DNA of 50,518 bases from an uncultured Bacteroidales bacterium (GCA_947074145.1 CAMTOJ010000004.1:84177-134694); one strand, 5' to 3'. Shown: positions 26,004-35,316, counted from the first letter of the stretch. The notes: generated from the sequence alone by a model not told the origin. A program made the numbers and translations.

Positions 26004-26726
26004 TTAATATTTAAATCTATAGCCGAATCCGGCTTTTATAAAACCTTCGGTACTTAAACCCATTTCTCCAAAAGCGAAAACTTTACGACCTACTGCAATC
26101 CCTAAATTTGTCAAATCGACAGATACGATATCATCTCGTAATCGTTTCTTTGTTCTTTTGTTTCTATATTCTTCTCTTTTTATTTCTAAACCATAACCAA
26201 CACCAATAGAAGAATATAATCTTACTTTGCGAGTTCTAAGCCAATCAATTCTTACTTTAGGTGTAATTAAAAATCTATGCCATTTTAACTTGGAATACAA
26301 ATCATCGGAATAATAATTATATCTATTTTGATAACTCTGATAATAAGATACAGTACATGAGATAGAAAGCCATTTTATCAATTGGTAACAATATGATATA
26401 TTTATAGCAGGCATAGTATATTTATCTCCACTATAAAAAGTATCATTATTCCAAGATGGAAAACCACAATTTATATTATCATACGAATAAATATAATGAG
26501 GATTATAATTATAACCACATTCCCAATCATCACCCCATTCGTTAGGATGGTTTTCATGATACTCAATATGATCATAATAAGCAAAAGGATTCACGTATTC
26601 AAACCCCATTAATACACCTAACGAAACTCGTAACTCATGGAATTTTATTTTATTCCGATCATGTGAAAAGACATTTTTCGAAAAGAGAAACAGAATAATT
26701 ATTATAAGTAATTTTTTAGTTTTCAT
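26004..26726 (-). CDS. Beta-barrel-like envelope protein, paralogue A1 of a duplicated module
   Basis: 240 residues, signal peptide MKTKKLLIIIILFLFSKNVFS. Shares with its paralogue (24268-24930) the blocks FHELRVSLG, ISYCYQLIKWLSISCTVSYYQSYQ, YSDDLYSKL, RIDWLRTRKVRLYSSIGVGYG and a C-terminal AGFGYRFKY ending in an aromatic residue, as expected for an outer-membrane barrel. The Tyr/Asp/His-rich stretch (about 40-100) is longer here and diverged most. First gene of a two-gene unit with the following lipoprotein. Function unknown; immediate neighbours include a divergent barrel-type gene at 26915. Confidence 0.7.
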   Translation of the reverse strand: MKTKKLLIIIILFLFSKNVFSHDRNKIKFHELRVSLGVLMGFEYVNPFAYYDHIEYHENHPNEWGDDWECGYNYNPHYIYSYDNINCGFPSWNNDTFYSGDKYTMPAINISYCYQLIKWLSISCTVSYYQSYQNRYNYYSDDLYSKLKWHRFLITPKVRIDWLRTRKVRLYSSIGVGYGLEIKREEYRNKRTKKRLRDDIVSVDLTNLGIAVGRKVFAFGEMGLSTEGFIKAGFGYRFKY

Positions 26727-26914
26727 TTGAATATTATTCTTTTAAACAAATATATAATTTTGAAACTCTAACAAGGACACATTAGTTAAATTTTTATCAT
26801 TTAACTTAACTATAACTATTATTTATATTTAATATCAATTGCATCAATAAACATTTATACTCCTATCATGTTCTTAAATAAGAAAGAATTTTAATTAACT
26901 AAATAAAATTAATT

Positions 26915-27571
26915 ATGAAAAAAGGATTATTTATAGGAATATTATTATCTGCTTCAACAACAATATTTGCAATAGAACCGGTCCAATTCGGTGCAGTTGC
27001 AGCACTTAATGTATCAGATGTTTCAGTTGCCGGATACGACAATAATGCAAAAATAGGATTCAGCGCTGGTGTTACCGGAAAAGCTAATTTCCAGGGAGAT
27101 GAAGGTGTCTTTCTTCAGGCAAGTGCACTACTCTCTTTAAGAGGTGCAAAATATAAATTCTATGTTACAGATCCATTAGGAAATGATTACAGACTCAAGG
27201 GAATGTTTAATCCTTATTATATTGATGTTCCTATACATGTAGGTTATACATACGGAGTTAATGATGACTACAACTTCTTTATAAGTGCTGGTCCTATGCT
27301 ATCATTCGGAATTTTTGGAAAAGATAAATATGATGATTTGGTATTCAATGATAAAAACGAGAAATATGACAAAGTAACTGAGAAATCAGATATTTTCAGT
27401 GATGAAGGAGGTTGGAAACGTTTTGATTTAGGACTTGGTTTTAAAATAGGTTGTGAATTCTTTGAATCTTATGTTATCTCTCTTGGATATGACTGGGGAC
27501 TTCTTGATGTAACAAAATATAATAGTGCAAAAAGTCAGAACTTTCAGGTTGCATTGATGTATCTTTTTTAG
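26915..27571 (+). CDS. Small outer-membrane beta-barrel protein (PorT-like)
   Basis: 218 residues with signal peptide MKKGLFIGILLSASTTIFA. The mature part follows the outer-membrane beta-barrel pattern: QFGAVAALNVSDVS, AKIGFSAGVTGKANFQ, GVFLQASALLSLRGAKYKF, YIDVPIHVGYTYG, FFISAGPMLSFGIFG, RFDLGLGFKIGCEF and a terminal strand QVALMYLF ending in Phe, the usual C-terminal signal. This is the common PorT/opacity-like fold of Bacteroidota; no specific substrate can be given. It is transcribed away from the duplicated module and is followed by a terminator hairpin. Confidence 0.8.
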   Translation: MKKGLFIGILLSASTTIFAIEPVQFGAVAALNVSDVSVAGYDNNAKIGFSAGVTGKANFQGDEGVFLQASALLSLRGAKYKFYVTDPLGNDYRLKGMFNPYYIDVPIHVGYTYGVNDDYNFFISAGPMLSFGIFGKDKYDDLVFNDKNEKYDKVTEKSDIFSDEGGWKRFDLGLGFKIGCEFFESYVISLGYDWGLLDVTKYNSAKSQNFQVALMYLF

Positions 27572-27663
27572 AGTTTCCAACAAACCCTAATCAGATAAGT
27601 TTATTATATAATTATTACACTCAAATAATAACAAAATTTACACTGTTATACTAAATAAAAAGA

Positions 27664-27701
27664 AAGCGATTCAAGACTTAAAATCCTGAATCGCTTATTT
27701 T
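27664..27701. terminator. Terminator between convergent barrel and OmpA genes
   Basis: 10-bp perfect arms AAGCGATTCA (27664-27673) and TGAATCGCTT (27687-27696), 13-base loop, followed by ATTTTT on the plus strand. Confidence 0.7.
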
Positions 27702-27723
27702 TAACAATAGCTATTTAAACTAT

Positions 27724-28401
27724 TTATTTCATTTTATCTAACATCTTTTGGTTAGCTGTTACCCAAATTTCTACGCGACGGTTTTTAGCTCTTCCCTTAG
27801 CTGTTGCATTACTTGCTACAGGATCGTTCCAACCTTTACCCATTGCTTTTAGTCTGTTTTTAGCTACTCCTTTAGAGATAAGATAATTCATAACAGCATT
27901 AGCTCTTTCTTTTGAAAGTTTTACATTAAACTGTTCGGGACCAGTGTGACTAGTGTAACCAATAATGGTTGCATCTGTTTCAGGGAAATTGTTAAGATTT
28001 TTAGCCACTTTAGAAAGTACTGCATCTGCCTTAGGACTTAGTTTTGCAGAATTGATATTAAATAATTCTGTGTCATTCAATCCAAGTTTAATTGATTGCA
28101 AACCATTAGAATCAGCAAGGAAATCGACAGTTACAATAGTATCTCCTTCATAAGTTTCATATTCCAAAACTTCCCATCCGTTAACTAGCTCTTGTTGCTG
28201 TTTTTTCATATTATCACCAACTTGCTGAGTGATCTGATAAGTTACCGGAATTGCTAATACGGCTCCTATCATAGTATCAGGAGCATTCTGTGTTTGTGGT
28301 GGTGTATAAGAACTCATTGAATCCTTCTTAGAATGGCATGAACTGAATAGAAACATACCTAAACCTAATGCAACTACCAATCCTGAAAATAACTTTTTCA
28401 T
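27724..28401 (-). CDS. OmpA-family lipoprotein
   Basis: 225 residues. Lipoprotein signal MKKLFSGLVVALGLGMFLFSSC. After a linker with a Pro/Gln-rich segment comes a C-terminal OmpA peptidoglycan-binding domain (about residues 105-220): LFNINSAKLSPKADAVLSKVAKNL, ATIIGYTSHTG (with the Asp/Arg binding residues partly replaced), LSKERANAVMNYLISKGV, GKGWNDPVASN, GRAKNRRVEIWV. The role would be anchoring the outer membrane to peptidoglycan. The family more often has YTDxxG; here it reads YTSHTG, so the Asp that helps bind diaminopimelate is Ser. Monocistronic. Confidence 0.88.
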   Translation of the reverse strand: MKKLFSGLVVALGLGMFLFSSCHSKKDSMSSYTPPQTQNAPDTMIGAVLAIPVTYQITQQVGDNMKKQQQELVNGWEVLEYETYEGDTIVTVDFLADSNGLQSIKLGLNDTELFNINSAKLSPKADAVLSKVAKNLNNFPETDATIIGYTSHTGPEQFNVKLSKERANAVMNYLISKGVAKNRLKAMGKGWNDPVASNATAKGRAKNRRVEIWVTANQKMLDKMK

Positions 28402-28726
28402 AAATTTTTAATTTACTTCAATTTTAAATCTGGTTTATTAGATAACACATTAAAAAATGTCCATCATCTGAGAATTAAACATTGATATATTTCTTTTGTT
28501 CAGAAATCCCAATTACACTATAAATATTTGTAAGTTTATGTAGCGATTGACACCAAGAAGTAACTTGAAATAATTAATTCATTTAACTTTATAATTCTCA
28601 TATAATATCTTTCTTTTTATTATTTGATGAATTATATTATTTTAATAGCAACTTTTATTTAAGTTGCAGGTTTATATATTAAGAAGCTCAAATAATATCT
28701 TTTAAAAGTTAGAATCAATAAAAAAT
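28402..28726. other. Divergent AT-rich intergenic region
   Basis: 325 bases upstream of both the OmpA lipoprotein gene (minus) and the NAD(P)-binding protein gene (plus). No ORF, repeat or RNA structure stood out; it should hold the two promoters. Confidence 0.5.
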
Positions 28727-29365
28727 ATGAAAGCAGTAGTGATTGGAGCAACCGGTGCGACGGGGAAACCTTTATTAGAGGCGTTACTTAAGGATGACAA
28801 ATTCAATTCGATTGTAATTTTCGTAAGAAGAAAGACTATTTTAAAAAATAAAAAATTAAAAGAGATAGTCACAGATTTCTCTGACATCGGGAATTATTCG
28901 TCAGAAATAAACGGAGATGTTTTCTTTTCATGCCTTGGTACTACGTTACGCACAGCCGGCTCTAAAGAAGCCCAATGGAAAGTAGACTATGATATACCTC
29001 TTGAATTTGCCAAAATCGCAAAAAAAAATGGAATTCATACTTTCGTTCTGGTTTCTGCTTACAATGCAAATGCTAAAAGCAAAGTTTTTTATTCCAAAAT
29101 GAAAGGTGAACTTGAAAACAAAATTAAGGAACTTAATTTCGATCATCTTATAATATTCAGACCAGGATTATTAGACCGTCCTAACAGCGACAGAATAACA
29201 GAATGTTTGGCTGTAGGTACGATTAAAATACTCAATAAAATGGGGATGCTAAAAAATCACACTCCACTTCCTACATTTATATTAGCCGAAAAGATGATAA
29301 AATCGGTTGATGCCAACCTTAATAACATTACAACAATAGAACTTGATAATATATTTACATTCTGA
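28727..29365 (+). CDS. NAD(P)-binding Rossmann-fold protein (atypical SDR, NAD(P)H-binding family)
   Basis: 212 residues beginning MKAVVIGATGATGKPLLEALL, the glycine-rich GATGATGxxLL nucleotide-binding motif of atypical short-chain dehydrogenases. Further features: DVFFSCLGTTLRTAGSKEAQWKVDYDIPLEFAKIAKKNG, HTFVLVSAYNANAKSKVFYSKMKGELENKI, and LIIFRPGLLDRPNSDR, all like the HTATIP2/YwnB-type group. The Tyr-x-x-x-Lys pair here is FYSKMKGELE (Tyr then Lys four residues on). The substrate is unknown; members act as oxidoreductases or only bind NADPH. Single gene, closed by a strong terminator. Confidence 0.82.
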   Translation: MKAVVIGATGATGKPLLEALLKDDKFNSIVIFVRRKTILKNKKLKEIVTDFSDIGNYSSEINGDVFFSCLGTTLRTAGSKEAQWKVDYDIPLEFAKIAKKNGIHTFVLVSAYNANAKSKVFYSKMKGELENKIKELNFDHLIIFRPGLLDRPNSDRITECLAVGTIKILNKMGMLKNHTPLPTFILAEKMIKSVDANLNNITTIELDNIFTF

Positions 29366-29435
29366 GAAAAAGTATAATCAAAAAATCTATATACTTAGAG
29401 AATAACAAACCACGACATTCTAACAACTATAAACA

Positions 29436-29479
29436 AAAAAACGGTAAGATTGACTATTAACTCAATCTTACCGTTTTTT
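29436..29479. terminator. Bidirectional terminator between convergent genes
   Basis: 18-bp arms (29436-29453 and 29462-29479, core ACGGTAAGATTGA) around an eight-base loop, with T runs on both strands. Confidence 0.9.
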
Positions 29480-29499
29480 ATATATTAAGAAAAAATCTT

Positions 29500-30861
29500 T
29501 TAAACAAGATCCTTAATCTCTTCAAGATTCTTTTCAATCTCTTCGTCAGACAAAGAATAATTAACAAGATCACCGGCAAGATACTGATCGTATGAAGCCA
29601 TATCGATCAAACCATGTCCCGAAAGACAGAAAAGAATAGTTTTTTCTTCTCCTGTTTCAATACATTTTTTTGCCTCTCTTATTGTTGCTGCGATTGCATG
29701 TGATGATTCCGGAGCAGGGATAATACCTTCTGCTTCTGCAAAAAGAACAGCGGCATCAAATGCTTCAAGTTGTTCTATATCGACAGCTTCCATAAGATTA
29801 TCTTTCAATAACTGAGAAACGATAACTCCGGCCCCGTGATAACGAAGACCTCCGGCATGAATATTTGCAGGTGCAAAATTATGACCAAGAGTAAACATTG
29901 GTAACAATGGCGTGTAACCTGCTTCATCACCAAAGTCATAATGAAACTGTCCGCGTGTAAGTTTAGGACATGAAGCCGGTTCTGCTGCTATAAATCTTGT
30001 ATTTCTCTCGCCTGTGAAATTATGACGCATAAAAGGGAAAGAGATACCTCCGAAATTAGAACCTCCACCGAAGCAACCAATTACGATATCAGGATACTCT
30101 CCTGCCATCTCCATCTGTTTTTCTGCTTCCTGACCAATTACAGTCTGATGAAGAGTTACATGATTCAATACAGAACCAAGAGTATATTTACAATTTTCTG
30201 TTGACATTGCAAGTTCAACCGCTTCAGAAATAGCTGTACCCAGTGATCCCATATAATTTGGATGTTCGGTAAGGATTTTTCTTCCCGCCTTAGTTGACAT
30301 TGATGGAGAAGCTATAACCTGGGCTCCATAAGTTTGCATTATTGAACGACGATATGGTTTTTGTTGATAACTGATCTTTACCATATATACTGCAAGATCC
30401 AGATCAAAAGCCTTAGCTGCATAAGAAAGAGCTGCACCCCACTGACCTGCGCCAGTTTCAGTTGTGATATTTGTTACACCCTCTTCCTTGCAATAATATG
30501 CTTGTGCCAGAGCTGAATTTAATTTGTGAGATCCAACCGGACTCACACTTTCATTTTTGAAATAAATATGTGCAGGGGTTCCAAGTGCCTTCTCCAATCC
30601 ATAAGCTCTGACCAAAGGTGTTGATCTGTAGCTTTTATACATCTCTCTCACCTCTTCTGGAATTTCAATCCAGATATTTTCTTGATCAAGCTCCTGATCA
30701 GCAAGTTTTTTTGCGAATAACGGATAAAGATCTTCGTTTTTAAGAGGCTCTTTGGTGCCCGGATTTAGCGGTGGCATTGGTTTATTTTTCATATCCGCTA
30801 CTACATTATACCAATGAGTAGGTATATTGTCTTCGGATAATAAATATCTCTTTTGTTTCAT
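29500..30861 (-). CDS. TrpB-like PLP enzyme (tryptophan synthase beta, TrpB2 type)
   Basis: 453 residues. Members condense indole with serine, or O-phosphoserine, to make tryptophan. The PLP-binding lysine is Lys113 in SVSPVGSHKLNSAL; other marks are ETGAGQWGAAL (the active-site Glu-Thr-Gly-Ala-Gly), the phosphate loop CFGGGSNFGG and a C-terminal CLSGHGLIDMASYD. The long N-terminal extension and the GAGQWG variant (Gln-Trp instead of Gln-His) distinguish TrpB2 from the classical TrpB1 that pairs with TrpA. No trpA or other trp gene is close by, which fits a stand-alone indole salvage role. It has its own promoter and is monocistronic. Confidence 0.93.
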   Translation of the reverse strand: MKQKRYLLSEDNIPTHWYNVVADMKNKPMPPLNPGTKEPLKNEDLYPLFAKKLADQELDQENIWIEIPEEVREMYKSYRSTPLVRAYGLEKALGTPAHIYFKNESVSPVGSHKLNSALAQAYYCKEEGVTNITTETGAGQWGAALSYAAKAFDLDLAVYMVKISYQQKPYRRSIMQTYGAQVIASPSMSTKAGRKILTEHPNYMGSLGTAISEAVELAMSTENCKYTLGSVLNHVTLHQTVIGQEAEKQMEMAGEYPDIVIGCFGGGSNFGGISFPFMRHNFTGERNTRFIAAEPASCPKLTRGQFHYDFGDEAGYTPLLPMFTLGHNFAPANIHAGGLRYHGAGVIVSQLLKDNLMEAVDIEQLEAFDAAVLFAEAEGIIPAPESSHAIAATIREAKKCIETGEEKTILFCLSGHGLIDMASYDQYLAGDLVNYSLSDEEIEKNLEEIKDLV

Positions 30862-31212
30862 AATAAATTAGTATTATACATTAACATTCACAAAAGTAAC
30901 AATTTTAAACTAAAAGAAAATAAATAGTAACAATATGCATTAAAATATATTCTTTTTATATCATAACAGAATGAACTTTTAAAGAAGATAATTAAAATAA
31001 AATAAACAACAATAAATTCGAACTATGCATAAAGTTTAAAACACATCTCTTTTATCTCAAATTTTGTTATTAACAGAGCTATTTCACCTTGACATTTTTA
31101 ATAAAACTATACTATTTTTTCATAAGCAAATCCTATCATTAACGGTTTTCACAGCTAAGAATAGAGGATAATGTTATATCTTTACAGAATTAGAAAAAAA
31201 GAATAACATAAA
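30862..31212. other. Divergent promoter region between trpB2 and recJ
   Basis: 351 bases with no ORF. Contains the trpB2 -7 box at 30891-30898 (minus) and a likely recJ -7 box TATCTTTA at 31177-31184 (plus, seven of eight matches to TAnnTTTG). Nothing else was recognised. Confidence 0.5.
30891..30898 (-). promoter_or_regulatory. Probable -7 promoter element of trpB2
   Basis: Minus-strand TACTTTTG is an exact TAnnTTTG match, 30 bases upstream of the ATG. Confidence 0.45.
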
Positions 31213-32937
31213 ATGATAAGCAAATGGAATTATCATACCTTAACATCGGAAGAAGAAGAGCTTTGTGAAAAACTATCGAATGATTTAAATATAAACCGTT
31301 CGATAATGACTCTTTTGATACAAAGAGGTATAAATACACAGGAATCCGTAAAGAAATATTTCCGGCCTCAGCTTCATGACCTACACGATCCATTTTTAAT
31401 GAAAGACATGGATAAAGCTGTGCAGCGCCTTAATCGTGCAATTGGAAGAAAAGAAAACATTCTTATTTACGGCGATTATGATGTAGACGGTACAACTGCC
31501 GTTTCATTAGTCTATAAATTCTTAAGAAATTTCTACAATCATCTTGATTATTATATCCCCGACAGATATGATGACGGATATGGAATCTCGACAAAAGGGA
31601 TCGAATATGCAATAGATAAGAAAATCACTCTTGTCATAGCTCTTGATTGTGGAATAAAAGCAATTGAAAAAGTTGCCTTTGCCAAAGAAAACGGTATAGA
31701 TTTTATCATTTGCGATCATCATATGCCTGATGATACATTGCCTGATGCTGTGGCAATTCTCGATCCAAAAAGGACTGATGCTACATATCCCTATAAACAT
31801 CTTTCAGGTTGTGGAGTTGGGTTTAAGTTTATGCAAGGTTTTGCAATAAACAATAATCTCGATATAAACGCCCTTCTTTTGCCTATGCTCGACCTTGTAG
31901 CAGTCAGCATTGCTTCTGATATTGTCCCGATAACGGGAGAAAACAGAATCCTTGCATATTATGGACTTAAACAAGTAAACTCAAATCCCTGTATAGGTTT
32001 ACAATCTATTATTGACCTTTGCGGATTAAAAGGGAAAGAGATATCTATTGCTGATATTGTTTTCAAAATCGGACCCAGAATAAACGCTTCAGGAAGAATG
32101 ATGTGTGGTAAAGAAGCTGTTGATCTGTTAATTGCAAGAGATCGTCAGACTGCAAAAAAGAAATGTGAGAATATCAATCTTTATAATGAAGAGAGAAAAG
32201 AGCTCGACAAAAAGATTACGGAAGAAGCCAATAATATAATCAAAGAGATCCCCGATTTCGAAAATAAAAAAAGTGTCGTTATTTTTCACCCTACATGGCA
32301 TAAAGGTGTTATTGGCATCGTAGCCTCCCGACTTACAGAATTATATTATAAACCGGCTGTTGTTCTTACTCTTTCTAACGGATACGCAACAGGCTCTGCC
32401 CGCTCCATTCAAGGGTTCGACGTATATAAGGCCATTGAATCGTGTCGCGATATAATTGAAAATTTCGGAGGACATATGTTTGCTGCAGGGTTATCTCTTA
32501 AAGAGGAAAATATCCCCGCTTTTGTTGAACGATTTGAGCAACATGTAGCTGAAAATATTCTTAAAGAGCAAACAGTGCCTCAACATGACATCGATATTAC
32601 TATTGATTTCAAAGATATAACGCCTAAGTTTTTCAGACTTCTCAAACAGCTTAACCCTTTTGGCCCGGGCAATTCAAAGCCTGTCTTTTGTACTCATCGG
32701 GTATATGACTACGGAACAAGCCGCCTGGTTGGCAAAGATCAGGAACATATTAAGCTGGAACTTGTTGACAGTAATTCGGAAAATATAATGAACGGTATAG
32801 CTTTCGGGATGTATGAACATAACGAATATATAAAAGAGCTTAATCCCTTCGATATATGTTATACAATTGAAGAAAACAACTATAACGGCAACAGTTCGAT
32901 ACAACTTTTAATAAAAGATATTCGTCCCTCTGAATAA
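31213..32937 (+). CDS. recJ: Single-stranded-DNA-specific exonuclease RecJ
   Basis: 5'-to-3' exonuclease used in recombinational and mismatch repair. 574 residues, in the range of the family (about 560-580). DHH phosphoesterase motifs appear in order: YGDYDVDGTTA (motif I), LVIALDCGIKAI (motif II), FIICDHHMPDDTLPDAVAILDPK (motif III, with the DHH), then SGCGVGFKF and the C-terminal DHHA1 region GVIGIVASRLTELYYKPAVVLT, GSARSIQGFDVYKAIESC and NFGGHMFAAGLSL, plus the OB-fold segment FGPGNSKPVF. The terminator hairpin overlaps its last codons. recQ follows on the same strand, but behind that terminator. Confidence 0.96.
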   Translation: MISKWNYHTLTSEEEELCEKLSNDLNINRSIMTLLIQRGINTQESVKKYFRPQLHDLHDPFLMKDMDKAVQRLNRAIGRKENILIYGDYDVDGTTAVSLVYKFLRNFYNHLDYYIPDRYDDGYGISTKGIEYAIDKKITLVIALDCGIKAIEKVAFAKENGIDFIICDHHMPDDTLPDAVAILDPKRTDATYPYKHLSGCGVGFKFMQGFAINNNLDINALLLPMLDLVAVSIASDIVPITGENRILAYYGLKQVNSNPCIGLQSIIDLCGLKGKEISIADIVFKIGPRINASGRMMCGKEAVDLLIARDRQTAKKKCENINLYNEERKELDKKITEEANNIIKEIPDFENKKSVVIFHPTWHKGVIGIVASRLTELYYKPAVVLTLSNGYATGSARSIQGFDVYKAIESCRDIIENFGGHMFAAGLSLKEENIPAFVERFEQHVAENILKEQTVPQHDIDITIDFKDITPKFFRLLKQLNPFGPGNSKPVFCTHRVYDYGTSRLVGKDQEHIKLELVDSNSENIMNGIAFGMYEHNEYIKELNPFDICYTIEENNYNGNSSIQLLIKDIRPSE

Positions 32938-32960
32938 TAGGGACGAATATCTTTTTATTT
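32913..32960 (+). terminator. Terminator overlapping the 3' end of recJ
   Basis: 17-bp perfect arms (32913-32929 AAAAGATATTCGTCCCT and 32939-32955) with a nine-base loop that contains the recJ stop codon, followed by T-rich sequence. The left arm encodes the last residues of RecJ. Confidence 0.85.
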
Positions 32961-33012
32961 TTGCATCACATTTAGTTTATTATCTATTTTTCTATCCTCT
33001 TTCATTATAATA

Positions 33013-34914
33013 GTGCCTACAGCTCACCAAATATTAAAACAATATTGGGGTTATGACGATTTCAGACCTCTTCAATTGGATATAATAAATTCTATTCTTT
33101 CGGGAAAAGATACACTTGGTCTCATGCCTACAGGCGGTGGGAAATCTCTCACCTTTCAGGTTCCGGCTATGATGATGGAGGGAGTCTGTATTGTGGTTAC
33201 TCCACTTATAGCACTCATGAAGGACCAGAAAGATAATCTGCGTTCAAAAGGAATAAAGGCAACCGCCATATATTCGGGAATGACAAAACAAGAGATTATG
33301 GTCGCTCTTGAAAATTGTATTTACGGTGATTACAAACTACTTTATGTCTCCCCCGAACGATTGTCTTCAGATCTTTTCAAAGCAAAACTTAACGCGATGA
33401 AAGTGAGCTTTATTGTTGTCGATGAGGCGCACTGTATTTCTCAGTGGGGCTATGATTTCCGCCCCTCATATCTAAAAATCACCGATCTTAGAGAACTTGT
33501 TCCCGATGCTGCCGTACTTGCTCTTACTGCCACTGCTACAAAAGATGTAGTTGATGATATACAAAACAAACTTGGTTTTTCTAAGAAAAATCTATTTAAG
33601 AAAAGTTTTAATCGCAGCAATTTGGCATATGTAGTCAGAAAAAGTGAAAACAAAACAAAGGAACTTCTTCATATTCTCAACAAAATAGACGGATGTGCTA
33701 TCGTATATGTAAGAAGCCGCAAAAAATGTGCTGAAATTTCTGATTTTCTCAATCAAAACGGTATAAATTCAGACTTCTATCATGCAGGATTGCACCATAA
33801 ACAAAAGGAACAAAAACAGGAAGAGTGGAAAAGCGACAAAACAAGAGTTATTGTTTCTACCAACGCTTTCGGTATGGGGATCGACAAACCGGATGTGAGG
33901 GTTGTTGTTCATCTGGATCTGCCTAACTCTCCCGAAGAGTATTTTCAGGAAGCCGGGCGCGCCGGTCGTGATGAAAAAAAGAGTTATGCCGTAATAATAT
34001 ATTCTCCCACCGATAAGGTTAAACTTCAAAAGAGAATTACAGACACCTTCCCCGAGAAAGAGTTTGTTAAAAGAATATACAATTCTCTTGGCAGTTTCTA
34101 TCAGATAGCAGTGGGTGCAGGTTTTGACGCAGTATTTGATTTTGATCTTTTCAAATTCTGCACTGCATACCGATATCCGTTGATTCCAACTCACAACGCT
34201 CTTAAGATATTGCAACAAGCCGGTTATATCGTATATGACGAAAATGCAGAGTCACTCTCAAGGCTTATGGTGACACTTCCCAGAGATGAATTTTACAAGT
34301 TAAAAGAGTTTGATGCCAAAACCACGAAACTTATAAATGTGATTTTAAGATCATATACCGGTCTTTTTGCCGATTATGTTTTTATAAGAGAAGAGGTTTT
34401 GATTCAACGCACCGGACTTACAAGACAAGAGGTGTATGACAGACTTATCATGCTCACTCGTGTGAAAATCATCCATTATATTCCTGAGAAAAAAGTACCC
34501 ATTATTATTTTCACTCAAAGTCGAGAAGACCCCGACTATGTTTCGATTGGTAAGGAAGCATATGAAAACAGGAAGACAAGGTTTACGAATAGGGTTAACG
34601 GAATGATTGAATATGCCACTTCTGAAGATGTTTGCAGAAATAGGATATTGCTCGACTATTTTGGTGAAAAATCTTATACCCATTGCGGATGTTGCGATGT
34701 CTGTGTAGGCAATAAAGAGAAGATGCTTACCCCTGCCCTTTTTAAAGAGATAGAAGAAAATATTCATACTATCTTATCCTCTTCATCATTAGAAAAAGAT
34801 GAAATAATCGATAAGCTAAATTTTTCAGAACATCACATAATCGAAGTGATTCGCTTTCTGATTGACGAGGGATTTTTAAGATTGGAAAACGGTAAATACA
34901 GATATAAAAATTAA
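33013..34914 (+). CDS. recQ: ATP-dependent DNA helicase RecQ, without HRDC domain
   Basis: 3'-to-5' helicase. 633 residues starting at GTG 33013 (MPTAHQILKQYWGYDDFRPLQ). Motifs in order: motif 0 with FRPLQ, Walker A LMPTGGGKSLTFQ, motif Ia TPLIALMKDQ, DEAH box VVDEAHCISQWGYDFRP, motif III ALTATAT, and in the second RecA domain AFGMGIDKPDVRVVVHLDLP and EYFQEAGRAGRDE. The zinc-binding element CRNRILLDYFGEK-HCGCCDVC follows. The C terminus ends in a short winged-helix-like part; an HRDC domain is missing, as in the shorter RecQ paralogues of Bacteroidota. lrgA starts 22 bases downstream, so recQ, lrgA and lrgB may be one transcript. Confidence 0.95.
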   Translation: MPTAHQILKQYWGYDDFRPLQLDIINSILSGKDTLGLMPTGGGKSLTFQVPAMMMEGVCIVVTPLIALMKDQKDNLRSKGIKATAIYSGMTKQEIMVALENCIYGDYKLLYVSPERLSSDLFKAKLNAMKVSFIVVDEAHCISQWGYDFRPSYLKITDLRELVPDAAVLALTATATKDVVDDIQNKLGFSKKNLFKKSFNRSNLAYVVRKSENKTKELLHILNKIDGCAIVYVRSRKKCAEISDFLNQNGINSDFYHAGLHHKQKEQKQEEWKSDKTRVIVSTNAFGMGIDKPDVRVVVHLDLPNSPEEYFQEAGRAGRDEKKSYAVIIYSPTDKVKLQKRITDTFPEKEFVKRIYNSLGSFYQIAVGAGFDAVFDFDLFKFCTAYRYPLIPTHNALKILQQAGYIVYDENAESLSRLMVTLPRDEFYKLKEFDAKTTKLINVILRSYTGLFADYVFIREEVLIQRTGLTRQEVYDRLIMLTRVKIIHYIPEKKVPIIIFTQSREDPDYVSIGKEAYENRKTRFTNRVNGMIEYATSEDVCRNRILLDYFGEKSYTHCGCCDVCVGNKEKMLTPALFKEIEENIHTILSSSSLEKDEIIDKLNFSEHHIIEVIRFLIDEGFLRLENGKYRYKN

Positions 34915-34936
34915 TTCATAACATAGTGCGAAAAAT

Positions 34937-35305
34937 ATGATAAGAGGCTCCTTTATAATTTTGCTTTTCCTTTTCATTGGTGAAAGCATAAGTTATTTTA
35001 TAGGTAACATAATACCCGGCTCGGTGATTGGAATGGTTTTAATTTTCCTTGCTCTTACTTTTAAGATAGTAAATCCTGATCATGTCAGATCGGTCACTGA
35101 ATTTCTAACAAAAAATATGACTATCTTTTTTGTTCCCGCCTCAATAGGTATAATGAAGTCGTGGAACATAATTTCAACCCATTGGTTTAGTCTCACATTT
35201 ATATGTATAAGTTCATCTATCCTCATAATTATGATAGTGGCTTTTATTCAGGAAAGAGCAGAAAAATTGAAAAAACAAAAAAGTGAAACCAAAGCGGTTC
35301 GATAA
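34937..35305 (+). CDS. lrgA: LrgA/CidA-family membrane protein
   Basis: 122 residues with four predicted transmembrane helices and the family motif IPGSVIGMVLIFLAL, followed by LTKNMTIFFVPASIGIM. The C terminus is cytoplasmic and basic (ERAEKLKKQKSETKAVR). LrgA/CidA proteins were described as holin-like, and more recently members of the LrgAB pair have been linked to pyruvate or glycolate transport; which applies here is unknown. It begins 22 bases after recQ and is 11 bases before lrgB, its usual partner. Confidence 0.88.
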   Translation: MIRGSFIILLFLFIGESISYFIGNIIPGSVIGMVLIFLALTFKIVNPDHVRSVTEFLTKNMTIFFVPASIGIMKSWNIISTHWFSLTFICISSSILIIMIVAFIQERAEKLKKQKSETKAVR

Positions 35306-35316
35306 GAAATAGAATT

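Noticed and set aside
29500..30861. Classical TrpB of a tryptophan operon
   Set aside because: The N-terminal extension, GAGQWG variant and lack of a trpA neighbour fit TrpB2 better.
33769..34218. 149-residue minus-strand frame
   Set aside because: Antisense shadow of recQ.
31213..34914. recJ-recQ as part of a defence island
   Set aside because: Both are ordinary housekeeping repair enzymes with full motif sets, and no nuclease, methylase or other defence gene accompanies them.
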